From Gammaproteobacteria bacterium (GTDB lineage: Bacteria > Pseudomonadota > Gammaproteobacteria > Pseudomonadales > Azotimanducaceae), in the NCBI GenBank assembly GCA_009837185.1, contig VXUA01000085.1:59664-123663 (forward strand): a stretch of DNA of 64,000 nucleotides. Direction: 5' to 3'. The translations under genes and the position numbers were made by a program. The notes beneath the pieces are model-generated. The model searched no databases and was not told where the DNA came from. It was given only the letters and a program-made list of their open reading frames with translations. Numbering within the stretch: the stretch's first letter is position 1; each line of letters opens with the position of its first letter. Below, in pieces: positions 52,789-62,298 of the stretch.

Positions 52789-55700
52789 AATCGTTCGCAC
52801 ATCTGTCCCTACACACCGAGTACTCCATCGTCGATAGTGTTGTCCGCATTGACCGACTCGCAGAGAGATGTAAAGCACGCAAAATTTTTGCTGTTGCAAT
52901 GACCGATTTAACAAATCTCTTTGCTTGTTGGCAGTTCCAACACAAACTACGCGCAAAAGGTGTGAAACCCGTCTTTGGTGCTGATGTTCGTGTATTGGAC
53001 GGTACAGAAAACCGAGATCAACTGTTACTTCTCGCGAAGGATCAAGATGGTCTGAGAAATTTGTACAAACTCATGACCATTGCTTACACGAAGTACGAGA
53101 TCCATAGTTGTATCACAATGCAGCAACTATCTACGTACGCGGATGGATTGATCGCACTCTCCGGTGGCATCCAAGGCAAGATCGGCAGGCTCATCACCAA
53201 CTCTGATATCGAGGGTGCGACACAGGCAGCCTCAGAATTTTCGCAGATATTTTCGAACCGTTTCTACCTAGAGCTTACTCGAACTGGTTGGGATCAAGAG
53301 GAAGCCTACATTACACACGCTGTAGACCTGGCTCAAGAACTTCGGATTCCACTTGTTGCGACCAATGAAGTCCGATTCGTCGATCAATCGGACTACAGTG
53401 CGCATGAGACTCGGTATTGTGTTGCACACAAGCAACGAATTGGAAACGGGACACACGAAAAGTTCTACAGTGAACAACAGTATTTGCGGTCGCCCAAAGA
53501 AATGTCGGAGCTTTTTAAAGATTTGCCAGACGCTTTAGAAAATGCTAACGAGATCGCAAAGCGGTGCACCGTAGAAATTCCTTCCGGTCGTTACCTTCCG
53601 CAGTTTCGTACTGAGCGAACAGGTAGGCCTGAGGAACTGATTGATGAAATAGCTCACGAACGATTAAATGCGGTGTTCGACGCTGATGAAAAAACAAACA
53701 AGCAAATTTCTGACCGAGAGGTGTATTTACATCGGCTTCGAACGGAGCTCGAAGTGATCAAGCAAATGGGATTCGCCGGGTACTTTTTAATAGTAGGTGA
53801 TATTGTCTCGTGGGCAAAACAGCAAGAGATTCCGGTGGGTCCAGGCCGGGGATCCGGCGCGGCATCTTTGGTCGCATATGTCTTGGGTATCGTCGACATC
53901 GATCCCATCAAGTACGAATTGATGTTTGAGCGACTACTCAATCCAGAACGAGTGTCTTTGCCCGATTTTGACATTGATTTTTGTATGAATCGTCGGAATG
54001 AAGTGATTGAATACGTGACAAACTTGTACGGACGTGCAAGCGTAGCACAAATTGTCTCCTTCAACACGTTCGGATCTAAGGTGGCAGTTAAAGATGCAGC
54101 TCGCGCGTTAGGCAAACCGAGAAGACTAGCGGAAAGAATTGCCAGTCTCATCCCGATTCGAGGCGTTCAGCCAATACCCATAGCCGAAGCTATCGCCGAA
54201 GTGGCGGAATTAGACACGATGGTACGAACGGATCCAGACGTAGAAACCATCGTACAGCGGGGGATGGAAGTCGAAGGATTGGTCCGTAATCGCGGCAAAC
54301 ACGCCGGTGGCGTGGTCATCGCGCCCGATGACTTGGATCAATATGTACCAATCTACACTGAGACAGCGGAGAGTGAATCGGTCACACAACTCGATAAGAA
54401 GGATGTCGAAGAGCTCGGTCTAGTAAAGTTCGACTTTCTTGGTCTCAAGACCATGACCGTCATTGCCACGGCATTGGATAGGATCAACGCGGAGCGCAAC
54501 CGTCAGAAGCAAGAGCCACTCAGTCCGATGGCTCTCCCCATGGACGACGCGAAAGTGTTTGAAAGTTTGCACGACGGCGAGACGACGGGAATCTTTCAGT
54601 TGGAATCCATCGGTATGCGACAGAAGGTCAAAGACCTCAACCCAACTGACTTAGAAGATCTTATCGCGCTCCTCGCGCTATTTCGTCCTGGACCGTTAGA
54701 TACTGGAGTGACTGATCGCTACATTCGACGCAAAAACAAACTGGAAGATGTCAAATATTTACATCCAATCCACGAAAAAGTGTTGTCAAAAACGTTTGGG
54801 TTGATGGTGTATCAAGAAGATGTCATGAATCTCGCACGGGAACTCGCAGGTTTTTCGATGGGCGAGGCAGATAGACTACGTTCTGCGATGGGTAAGAAAA
54901 ACGAAGCCGAGATGCTTGAACTTCAACCTAAATTCATCGAGGGATGTGTCCAAAATGACGTGCGCAAGAACGTGGCGCTAGAGATCTATGAAGACATGCG
55001 CAAGTTTGCACGATACGCATTCAATCGCGCTCATACGGTTGGCTATGCGATTGTCGCCTATCAGACCGCGTACCTCAGGCATTACTATCCGGCAGAATTT
55101 CTCGCTGCTCTAGCTAGCTGTGAAAGTGAACGAGATGTGATCAAATTGATCATGGACGAAGCAAATCGCTTAGATGTACAGGTTGTACAACCAAGCGTTA
55201 ATGAAAGTGAGTGGGATTTCGTTGGACGTAAAGACAAGATTACCGTTGGCTTTGCTGCGGTGCGAGGCGTTGCTCAGGAAGAAGCGCAACGCATTATTGA
55301 CGCTCGCTCCTCCGGCCCTTTTACATCACTGTTCGACCTGTGTGACCGAGCCAATTTTCATCGGCGCAACCGGAACTTGCTCGTCAGCTTGATTCATGCC
55401 GGTGCTTTAGATTGCATAGAAGAGCTCAAACCTATTACCATCAAACGCGCCGAATTCCTTGCGCAAGTAGACATTGCAACTCACACGGTTGAACAACGAG
55501 CGGAACGCGAAAAACAAAAGCTGAGTGATCTCTTTGGTGCTGCGGATGATGAGGGGAACACACTCCCCGTTCCCGATGTGGAACCTATTGCGTTGCGCAC
55601 GCTACTATTAGATGAAGGTAAGGCATTGGGTTTCTACGTCAGCGGGCATCCCATCGAAGAATATCGCCCCGAACTTCAGAAACTCTGCTCACACCAGAAT

Positions 55701-56246
55701 TTAACTACCATTGACAAGATCTCTCCTGATCAAACGCGTACGGTTGCAGGCATGGTTAAAGAAGCGCGTGTCGGTGAGACTCGTTCTGGGAACAGAGTCA
55801 CGCGCATCCAAGTCGAAGACGAGCATGGAAGTAAAGAACTATCCTTATTCGCCGAAAATGCAATGACTCAAGACTTACCCAAAGCTGGTGAAGTCGTTGT
55901 AGCGTACTTTTCGGTCAAAGTTGAGAGGAAGACCAAAGAAAAGCGCGTACAAACTACCAAGATTGCAACCATCTCGAAGATGCGAAATGTACACCGCGCG
56001 ACCGTGGAAATTGATATGCAGGATCAGAATGGTCGAAGCGATTCAGTACGGGTGTTACGCAATACCCTGCGTGCTTGGCGCGCGAACGAATGTTCAGTTC
56101 GAGTTAACTGTGCAATCGATGGTGGATCAACTCAACTCGAGCTAGGTTCTGAGTGGAATGTACGTGCCTCGCCAGAACTGATGGACGAGCTAAAGAATCA
56201 GTTCGGAAGTGACTCTGTGCGAGTCGAGTACTACCACGACTTGTAG
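52785..56246 (+). CDS. dnaE: DNA polymerase III alpha subunit
   Basis: This 1153-residue replicative polymerase has a PHP domain at 4-270 (FAHLSLHTEYSIVDS). The palm has the catalytic acidic motif PDFDIDFC (about 387-394) and the upstream GPGRGSGAASLVAYVLG (about 350-366). A tandem HhH lies around 820-900 and an OB domain at about 985-1060. Length equals E. coli (1160). The start is TTG, overlapping the rnhB stop. The accA gene that often follows is absent; tilS begins 6 bp later. Confidence 0.97.
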   Translation: MKSFAHLSLHTEYSIVDSVVRIDRLAERCKARKIFAVAMTDLTNLFACWQFQHKLRAKGVKPVFGADVRVLDGTENRDQLLLLAKDQDGLRNLYKLMTIAYTKYEIHSCITMQQLSTYADGLIALSGGIQGKIGRLITNSDIEGATQAASEFSQIFSNRFYLELTRTGWDQEEAYITHAVDLAQELRIPLVATNEVRFVDQSDYSAHETRYCVAHKQRIGNGTHEKFYSEQQYLRSPKEMSELFKDLPDALENANEIAKRCTVEIPSGRYLPQFRTERTGRPEELIDEIAHERLNAVFDADEKTNKQISDREVYLHRLRTELEVIKQMGFAGYFLIVGDIVSWAKQQEIPVGPGRGSGAASLVAYVLGIVDIDPIKYELMFERLLNPERVSLPDFDIDFCMNRRNEVIEYVTNLYGRASVAQIVSFNTFGSKVAVKDAARALGKPRRLAERIASLIPIRGVQPIPIAEAIAEVAELDTMVRTDPDVETIVQRGMEVEGLVRNRGKHAGGVVIAPDDLDQYVPIYTETAESESVTQLDKKDVEELGLVKFDFLGLKTMTVIATALDRINAERNRQKQEPLSPMALPMDDAKVFESLHDGETTGIFQLESIGMRQKVKDLNPTDLEDLIALLALFRPGPLDTGVTDRYIRRKNKLEDVKYLHPIHEKVLSKTFGLMVYQEDVMNLARELAGFSMGEADRLRSAMGKKNEAEMLELQPKFIEGCVQNDVRKNVALEIYEDMRKFARYAFNRAHTVGYAIVAYQTAYLRHYYPAEFLAALASCESERDVIKLIMDEANRLDVQVVQPSVNESEWDFVGRKDKITVGFAAVRGVAQEEAQRIIDARSSGPFTSLFDLCDRANFHRRNRNLLVSLIHAGALDCIEELKPITIKRAEFLAQVDIATHTVEQRAEREKQKLSDLFGAADDEGNTLPVPDVEPIALRTLLLDEGKALGFYVSGHPIEEYRPELQKLCSHQNLTTIDKISPDQTRTVAGMVKEARVGETRSGNRVTRIQVEDEHGSKELSLFAENAMTQDLPKAGEVVVAYFSVKVERKTKEKRVQTTKIATISKMRNVHRATVEIDMQDQNGRSDSVRVLRNTLRAWRANECSVRVNCAIDGGSTQLELGSEWNVRASPELMDELKNQFGSDSVRVEYYHDL

Positions 56247-56252
56247 ATTGCG

Positions 56253-57461
56253 GTGTGTCCCGTTCTTGAAGCGCTGACAGCGCTTGCACTTCCGGTAAAC
56301 TCGAAGATTTGGATCACGTACAGTGGCGGGTTAGACTCTACTGTCTTGTTGCATGCCAGCGTACGAACATTTGGAGCCCAACGAATTCGTGCACTACACG
56401 TTAACCACCAATTACGTTCATCATCTGACCGCTGGGTCGAACACTGTTTGAGGACTGCTGATCAGTGGAATGTCGATCTAACGGTGGACAAAATCGAAGT
56501 CTCATCGGGAAATCTGGAATATCAAGCTCGCTTGTCTCGTTATTCGATCTTTCGACAACGTGTCGGAGTGGACGAATTCCTACTCACTGCTCATCACCTA
56601 GATGACGATATCGAATCGTTGATTTGGCAACTTTTTACCGGACGCACAATGATTGGAATTCCGGAGAGCCGTCCTTTCGGTTCTGGAACTTTGCGGCGTC
56701 CGTTATTACATGTGAAAAAACATGAGCTAGAAACTTATGCAAAACATCACGAACTAACATGGATAGAAGACGAGAGTAACAAGGACACGAGCTTTGATCG
56801 AAATTGGATTCGCCATGAATTTGTACCTCAACTTCAAAAACGGTTTCCGCAGGGGAAGCATCGCATACTCGACCTAAAACGAGCGACGCTTCCATTAGTC
56901 AAACCCGTACCGCTCGAGTTAACCGACCAAGAACTCACCATTGAAGATATCCGTGCGTGGTTGTTGGCTTTCGAAGTGAACCCGCCGACATCAGTGTTGA
57001 GAGAAATCCAACTACAAGTCGATGCAAAAACTGATGCTAATCCGGAAATCAGGGTGGCGGATGGTTTGTTTGTCCGTCGATACCGGAAACGACTATACCT
57101 AGTACCCACTTACCAAGAGTTCACACCTTTGACAATTGAAGTTGGCCAACCGATTCAGCTCAGTAACGGAAACTTGACGTGGAAAAGTTCGTCGCAGGGA
57201 TTCCAAGAAGGGCACACGCTACTCTGCACCAACCGTCTTCATCTTGATAGAGATCGACGATCGATCAAGGATGGTGGTATGCACAAGAAGTTAGCGAAAC
57301 TATTTCAGGATTCGTCTATCCCTCCATGGCTTAGAGACGGTTGGCCGGTATTGTGTGAAGGAGATTCTGTTGTGAGTCTAGTCGATGTTGCGATGGACAC
57401 AACTTCAGGAAGAGGTCGAGAGTCGCGAGCACTGGCACCGACTTGGCTCCCGTTTGAGTAG
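56253..57461 (+). CDS. tilS: tRNA(Ile)-lysidine synthetase
   Basis: This 402-residue protein makes lysidine at C34 of the minor tRNA-Ile so that it reads AUA. The PP-loop is YSGGLDSTVLLH (about 24-35), with ALHVNHQLR, TAHHLDDDIES and the later RNWIRHEFVPQLQ (about 187-199) being family features. C-terminal tRNA-binding domains occupy about 220-400. The start is GTG. Transcription ends somewhere before the convergent gene at 57532; no terminator is obvious. Confidence 0.94.
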   Translation: MCPVLEALTALALPVNSKIWITYSGGLDSTVLLHASVRTFGAQRIRALHVNHQLRSSSDRWVEHCLRTADQWNVDLTVDKIEVSSGNLEYQARLSRYSIFRQRVGVDEFLLTAHHLDDDIESLIWQLFTGRTMIGIPESRPFGSGTLRRPLLHVKKHELETYAKHHELTWIEDESNKDTSFDRNWIRHEFVPQLQKRFPQGKHRILDLKRATLPLVKPVPLELTDQELTIEDIRAWLLAFEVNPPTSVLREIQLQVDAKTDANPEIRVADGLFVRRYRKRLYLVPTYQEFTPLTIEVGQPIQLSNGNLTWKSSSQGFQEGHTLLCTNRLHLDRDRRSIKDGGMHKKLAKLFQDSSIPPWLRDGWPVLCEGDSVVSLVDVAMDTTSGRGRESRALAPTWLPFE

Positions 57462-57531
57462 ATACAGTTTTGTGCTCGTATCCCAGTTTTGAAGGGAACA
57501 TAATTTTGGAAGTCACACGCCTCACAGTTTA

Positions 57532-58390
57532 TCACGGTGGTTTGATCAATAAGCTGACTTTAGCTCCGAACCCCTGCTTGTTTTTCATCTTGTTATATAA
57601 ACGACCAAAACCGTGAAAGAACACCACAAATGGGTTGATTGACTTCAAAGGCGGACCAACTCCATAAACGGACTCGTTCTCTCTCTTCTTCAAATGTACC
57701 AAACATCCTGTCCCACACAATAAAGATACCACCATAGTTTTTATCTAAGTACTGCTCGTTGCTTCCATGATGGACTCTATGGTGAGATGGTGTATTCATG
57801 ACAGCCTCAACGGGTCTCGGCAACTTACCAATCGCCTCGGTGTGCAACAACGTCTGGTACAGTTGGACGACCGCTTCCGAAAAGATTACAACGATTGGGT
57901 TGAATCCCATAAATACAAGAGGTATATGGAAGAAGATAGGATATACGCCGTCGAGAGATCCGAATCTGTATGCCACTGAAATATTGAAATAGGCGGAACT
58001 GTGATGTACAGAGTGTGTTGCCCAGACTATACCTACTCGATGAGAAAACCGATGTTCCCAGTAATACGCTAGATCTGCGAGTACAACACACAGTGCAACC
58101 GACCACCAAGTAATAGGAATTTCGATTGGACTCCAGTGGTGATATACGTGGAGATAAGCTGCTAGGTAAACAACTGCAAGCAATCCGTAGCTAATCAAGA
58201 GAAACGCTATCAACGTAACAAAATTGGTGGCAGCGTCACCGATGAGTCGCCAACTTAAAGCTTTTTTGTATGCGGATCGGACGAGCTCAAACAACAATAG
58301 CGCGCTTGCGAACAAAAAAATCCAGTCTCCCAGTAGGACTTCCCACTCATAGACGGTCGTTTCAGACGCTGACAAATTAAATTTCCTCAC
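57532..58390 (-). pseudogene. Sterol desaturase/fatty-acid hydroxylase-family protein with C-terminal frameshift
   Basis: This di-iron membrane oxygenase has four or more membrane helices and the full histidine set: EHRFSH, HSVHHSS and TPSHHRVHHG. The frame from ATG 58390 runs on to 57593, but after MFGTFEEERERV its residues (VRLWSWSAFEVNQ...) no longer fit. In the next frame the family ending resumes as VYGVGPPLKSINPFVVFFHGFGRL and stops at KPP (57532). Removing one base of the GG at 57670-57671 joins them as ERVVYGVG. All catalytic histidines are upstream of the shift, so a shortened product could still be active. Substrate (sterol, carotenoid or fatty acid) is unknown. Confidence 0.75.
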
Positions 58391-58481
58391 AAAAGGTGAG
58401 AGCTATGGGTAGGGTGGGGTTCGATCTAGGGGTCGTGTGGCTAGTACAGAACTCGCTTGAACAGATGTTCTATTGGATCGA

Positions 58482-60113
58482 CTAATTGGCTGCGTCCTCG
58501 TCCGCTGTCTCTTTATATCTGCTCTCTAGCCACGCATCTAATTTTTCCGACGTTAGATCTTTTTCTACGATTTCACCCTGTGTATTTACTAGGTAGTTCT
58601 TAGGAATGAAGGTTACGCCATAAGACGTCGCGACTTCTCCGTTCCACCCCGCTAATTCACCCAAATTTGTCCATGGCAGCTCATACTTTTCGGACGCTTC
58701 AATCCAAGATTCTTGATCATCGTCTATTGAAACAGAAACTATCTCAAATCCGTATTTGTGATAGGAGGAGTACAAGTTTTTCAATGCCGGAATGGCCTCG
58801 ATGCACGGTCCACACCAAGACGCCCAAAATTCGACGAGCACGATCTCGTTTTTCTGCTGTAGGTCACCAAGCGAAACTTGTTCTCCTTTTAAATTGGGAA
58901 GTGTGAAGTCAGGGACATGCTTACCAACCACAAGACTTTGATCAATTCCACGGCTTGCGAGATTTCGAGCGTGAAAATTTCGATCATGCGTTACCCGCCG
59001 CATCACTAAGTCTTTGTCAAGGCTCTTCGATAGGCGGTCGTAAATTGGTAACGCTTCTTCGCTTCCCCAATACGCGCCCAAATCAAGCGCGAGAAGTGCG
59101 TCCATGGGGTCCGCTGTATTTGAAGCTACGTCTTCTAAGTAGTCGTATCGTATGCGATTCAACTTTCTCCTTAGTTCCAAGTACTTAGGAGTTTCTTCTT
59201 CGGTGTCGGTAGAGACCTCACCAATTTGCGAGCTTTCTTGGTACTCTTGATAAGCAATTTGATACTCTTGTTTTAGCCTTAAATACTCCTCACTCTGCCG
59301 CCAGCTTTCGACGAGCTGAGCGTTTTTTCCCGTTCCAGCTACCGGCGAGAGATCCTTTAAAGAGGAACTCTGAGGAACTATTTCGATTTCAGCTCCTGGT
59401 TCGACAATGGCATGAAATTGAGTGTACTCTTGGCTAGCGGGTAATATCACCAAAATATTGACCACCCTCGGTTCGTCGCCGTCTGCTTCAATGAAAAACT
59501 GTCCTTCGTCCAGTAACACGCGACCATAGTTCAGAGTCACCCGTTCCCCCAGATTATCGTATTCCCAAGCCGTGACTCGCAGGGTAGCTCTTTCCAAATC
59601 TGCGGTAATTGAACTGAGGTCGCCAAAGACTGAAAATCGATTTGCTGGATCCACAACTCTGCGAGATTCACCGTAAAAGTTCATGCTGGCGGAATTAGAT
59701 GCGGGATATTCAGTAAGTAAGAATGATATACTCTTCTCAGGTGCGATCACTGCGTCCAAGACCTGCGGCTCCGCTCCGTCTATTTCAGCAGAGATTTTTA
59801 CCTCTGTTGGCTGATCTATATCGCCACGTAAGGTTACTTCACCGTCCTTGAAGGTTTCTGAGGCTAGCTCTACAGTCTCAATCTCTCCATCAGAGTTGGT
59901 AATCTCCTGGGTCACTACTATTATTGCTGATCCCCAATCGACTGTATTCTCGTCCACATCGGGTATTTCCTCGCTACCTTCAGCGATGGGAATTTCAACT
60001 GTTTCGATTGTCCCAGTGATGGTATAAATGTTGTTTGACCCCTGTTCGCAAGCTTGGAGCAATAGGGTCAAACAAATTAGCACCATGTATTGAAGAGTCT
60101 TGTTTACTGTCAT
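58482..60113 (-). CDS. TlpA-like thioredoxin-fold lipoprotein
   Basis: This 543-residue protein has lipobox LLLQAC at about 17-22, so it is probably a periplasm-facing lipoprotein. An N-terminal beta-rich part (about 30-270) of unknown family is followed by a helical linker (about 275-380). The C-terminal AhpC/TSA-Redoxin domain (about 400-530) carries FWASWCGPC with Cys434 and Cys437. Such proteins reduce periplasmic disulfides or act on cytochrome c maturation, as the TlpA/ResA group does. It is divergent from the solenoid genes across a 349-bp gap. Confidence 0.85.
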   Translation of the reverse strand: MTVNKTLQYMVLICLTLLLQACEQGSNNIYTITGTIETVEIPIAEGSEEIPDVDENTVDWGSAIIVVTQEITNSDGEIETVELASETFKDGEVTLRGDIDQPTEVKISAEIDGAEPQVLDAVIAPEKSISFLLTEYPASNSASMNFYGESRRVVDPANRFSVFGDLSSITADLERATLRVTAWEYDNLGERVTLNYGRVLLDEGQFFIEADGDEPRVVNILVILPASQEYTQFHAIVEPGAEIEIVPQSSSLKDLSPVAGTGKNAQLVESWRQSEEYLRLKQEYQIAYQEYQESSQIGEVSTDTEEETPKYLELRRKLNRIRYDYLEDVASNTADPMDALLALDLGAYWGSEEALPIYDRLSKSLDKDLVMRRVTHDRNFHARNLASRGIDQSLVVGKHVPDFTLPNLKGEQVSLGDLQQKNEIVLVEFWASWCGPCIEAIPALKNLYSSYHKYGFEIVSVSIDDDQESWIEASEKYELPWTNLGELAGWNGEVATSYGVTFIPKNYLVNTQGEIVEKDLTSEKLDAWLESRYKETADEDAAN

Positions 60114-60462
60114 ACTTCTCTTTTATCACTGACGGAGCGGGAATTCGATTTTAGACAAGAACTCGTTCTACTCTCAGGTCGGTCAATCCCAGGCGAAAAC
60201 TCGTAACTACATTCAGTGACACTGAGTCTACAGAGTTAGGTGATTCACGACCACGAACTACTTCAAGTTAACACAATCTTATGCTGGGAGTTTGAGGTCT
60301 ATGAGTATGAGTAACCAAGTACCAGGCTTTCGTTTGGAACCCATCATTAACCAATGCGGACTGAACTTTCAGAGGCACTACGATTTTCACTAGTGTCTAT
60401 TACCGAAAAATAGCCTTCATGGGTATAAATAGTGAGTTGGGAACAGCTCGAGGAGAACTATC
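60114..60462. other. Divergent intergenic region, promoter only
   Basis: These 349 bp hold no gene that I can support. TATAAA near 60424 could be a -10 for the rightward pair, with an unclear -35. GAGGAGAA at 60450-60457 is the ribosome binding site of the TTG start at 60463. Confidence 0.4.
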
Positions 60463-62292
60463 TTGGCTCGTTTAAGTTCAAGTAAGAGCAGCTGGAGTAC
60501 ACCGTTCGTTGTATTTTTCACGCTGTTTTTGTTGATTGTCAGTCTCTCAGCTATTGGTGCATTAAAACACATTGACACCGACTCGCCAGACGTTAGATCT
60601 GAAACAGAGACGACTGATCAACAACCCACACCCAATCCAGTAAAAACCGAATCTATCAATGACCTTTTTCGCAACTTCTCAAACGATCTTGGTCGATTAA
60701 GAGCTGCCTACGATCTCATTGGGGATGCGGATGAGGCTAAATTGATCGAATTGTTCGATCAAGTCATTCACAGAAAATACTCTCAGGAAGAAGGTTCAAA
60801 CAAATCCGAACTCATTTCGTTGATTAGCACTCGGTTAGCTGGTATGAATCTTGACAAGACGGTTTCGTTGTACGAATCGCAACCGGCTGAAGTTGCTAAG
60901 CACATGCTCTATGGTGTGATGCACGCTTGGGCAAGTGAGGACTTTGACGAAGCCGTCAAATTTGCTCGTAAGCAAGACGAATCCATCCGCTCCGTCGCAC
61001 TAAGAGGGATTGTCGATGCTAGTCCGAGTGTGTCATCTTCAACCCTAATGCAATTAAGTGAGGAACTAGGCGATGTGGCTTATGTTGAACGCGCGCTAGC
61101 TAATCGTCAATTGGAAATGGATTTGGCTGATCCCGATCAAGCGTGGTCGAACCTGCTCGATGATCCGACGATCAATCTATCGAAAAATTTTTATCGAGTT
61201 AAACTTGTAGCGAACGCCGTGATCGACAAACATGGAACTACCGAGATTGATGACTTACTCGGTTCGATCGCTAGCCCCAAACTAAATTTCGAACTGAAAA
61301 AAAGCATTCTTTCCAACGTCACTCTGAATGATCCTGAAACGGCATTCAACATGGCGTTAGCAACACCTAACGATGTGTTTGGTACGATGTTAACAGCGGT
61401 AATCAACACTTGGGCTACCACGGACCCACAAAGTGCGTTAGAACGAGTACGCGCACTTGAACCCTCTGTCGTGCGGGACCGATTGGAGCAAAAAGTTGTG
61501 TCATCTTGGGTGCAAATAAATTCAGAACAATTCGTAGACTCTCTCGACGACATTCCAGTCGAACTGCACGACACCGCTCGATTGAGCCTAGTGGGACAGT
61601 TGTCCAAAGATTCGATTGATGACGCGCTAGATGTGTTACTGGATATCCAAGATGTCAAAACTCAGGAGGAGGCGGCAATCACCATTGTGGATGTTTGGAT
61701 GGACTCAAACCCCGAGGAAGCCTTTGAGTGGGCTCTGTCTAGTGCACAGAATGACCCATACCGGGATCAATTAGTTAATTCATTCTTGACATCGTTGTCA
61801 AAGAAAGATGCTGACAAAGCCTTTGATTTAGCGTTGAGTCAATCGATTATCGAGGAGCGTGGCGTAGGGCTGGAATTTGTTGTTCTCGACGCGATCGCAC
61901 ACACGAAAACCGAACTCGCCTTTAGTTTGTTAGACAGAGTTCGACCCGGCAATACACTGCTAGCGGCTTCTGAAACCGTTGCGACTGGGCTCATTTACGA
62001 CTCAAGAACAGATGAAGCTCTAGTTCTAGGAAAACAACTTACCGAGAAAGATCAAGAAAGTTTTTACAACAACATAGCCTTTGACATAGTTACGCAAGAG
62101 CCACCTAAAAGGATAGTGGAGCTAATCTCAGCCTTACCTGTAAGGGAAGCGCGCACGACAATGGCCGAACACGCACTCAGATTTCATAGCTTTTCCGACA
62201 AACCTTTATATTCCGCAGATGAAATCGAGAAGTTGATGCAGCACGTGACTTCCGATTATGCCCAACGTTTTCGTCTAAGGCAGCATCGGTGA
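60463..62292 (+). CDS. Membrane-anchored helical-repeat protein (solenoid 1), unknown function
   Basis: The protein has 609 residues from TTG 60463, supported by a strong GAGGAGAA ribosome binding site. One N-terminal membrane helix (about 12-34) is followed by a Thr/Ser/Pro/acidic linker and then about 540 residues of helical repeats, roughly 30-40 residues each, with recurring W-x-x-x-(D/N)-P-x-x-A patterns (for example TWATTDPQSAL, VWMDSNPEEAF). This makes a periplasmic TPR- or HEAT-like solenoid. No catalytic motif is visible. The next gene, 6 bp away, is a paralogue: YGVMHAW...EAVKF here aligns with YGVMREW...KAVKF there. Repeats of this W-DP-A kind occur in uncharacterised proteins of several phyla. 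Confidence 0.7.
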   Translation: MARLSSSKSSWSTPFVVFFTLFLLIVSLSAIGALKHIDTDSPDVRSETETTDQQPTPNPVKTESINDLFRNFSNDLGRLRAAYDLIGDADEAKLIELFDQVIHRKYSQEEGSNKSELISLISTRLAGMNLDKTVSLYESQPAEVAKHMLYGVMHAWASEDFDEAVKFARKQDESIRSVALRGIVDASPSVSSSTLMQLSEELGDVAYVERALANRQLEMDLADPDQAWSNLLDDPTINLSKNFYRVKLVANAVIDKHGTTEIDDLLGSIASPKLNFELKKSILSNVTLNDPETAFNMALATPNDVFGTMLTAVINTWATTDPQSALERVRALEPSVVRDRLEQKVVSSWVQINSEQFVDSLDDIPVELHDTARLSLVGQLSKDSIDDALDVLLDIQDVKTQEEAAITIVDVWMDSNPEEAFEWALSSAQNDPYRDQLVNSFLTSLSKKDADKAFDLALSQSIIEERGVGLEFVVLDAIAHTKTELAFSLLDRVRPGNTLLAASETVATGLIYDSRTDEALVLGKQLTEKDQESFYNNIAFDIVTQEPPKRIVELISALPVREARTTMAEHALRFHSFSDKPLYSADEIEKLMQHVTSDYAQRFRLRQHR

Positions 62293-62298
62293 ACCATT

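Noticed and set aside
58410..58440. GGGTTCGATC-like string suggesting a tRNA T-arm
   Set aside because: No acceptor stem, anticodon arm or CCA-end context could be assembled around it.
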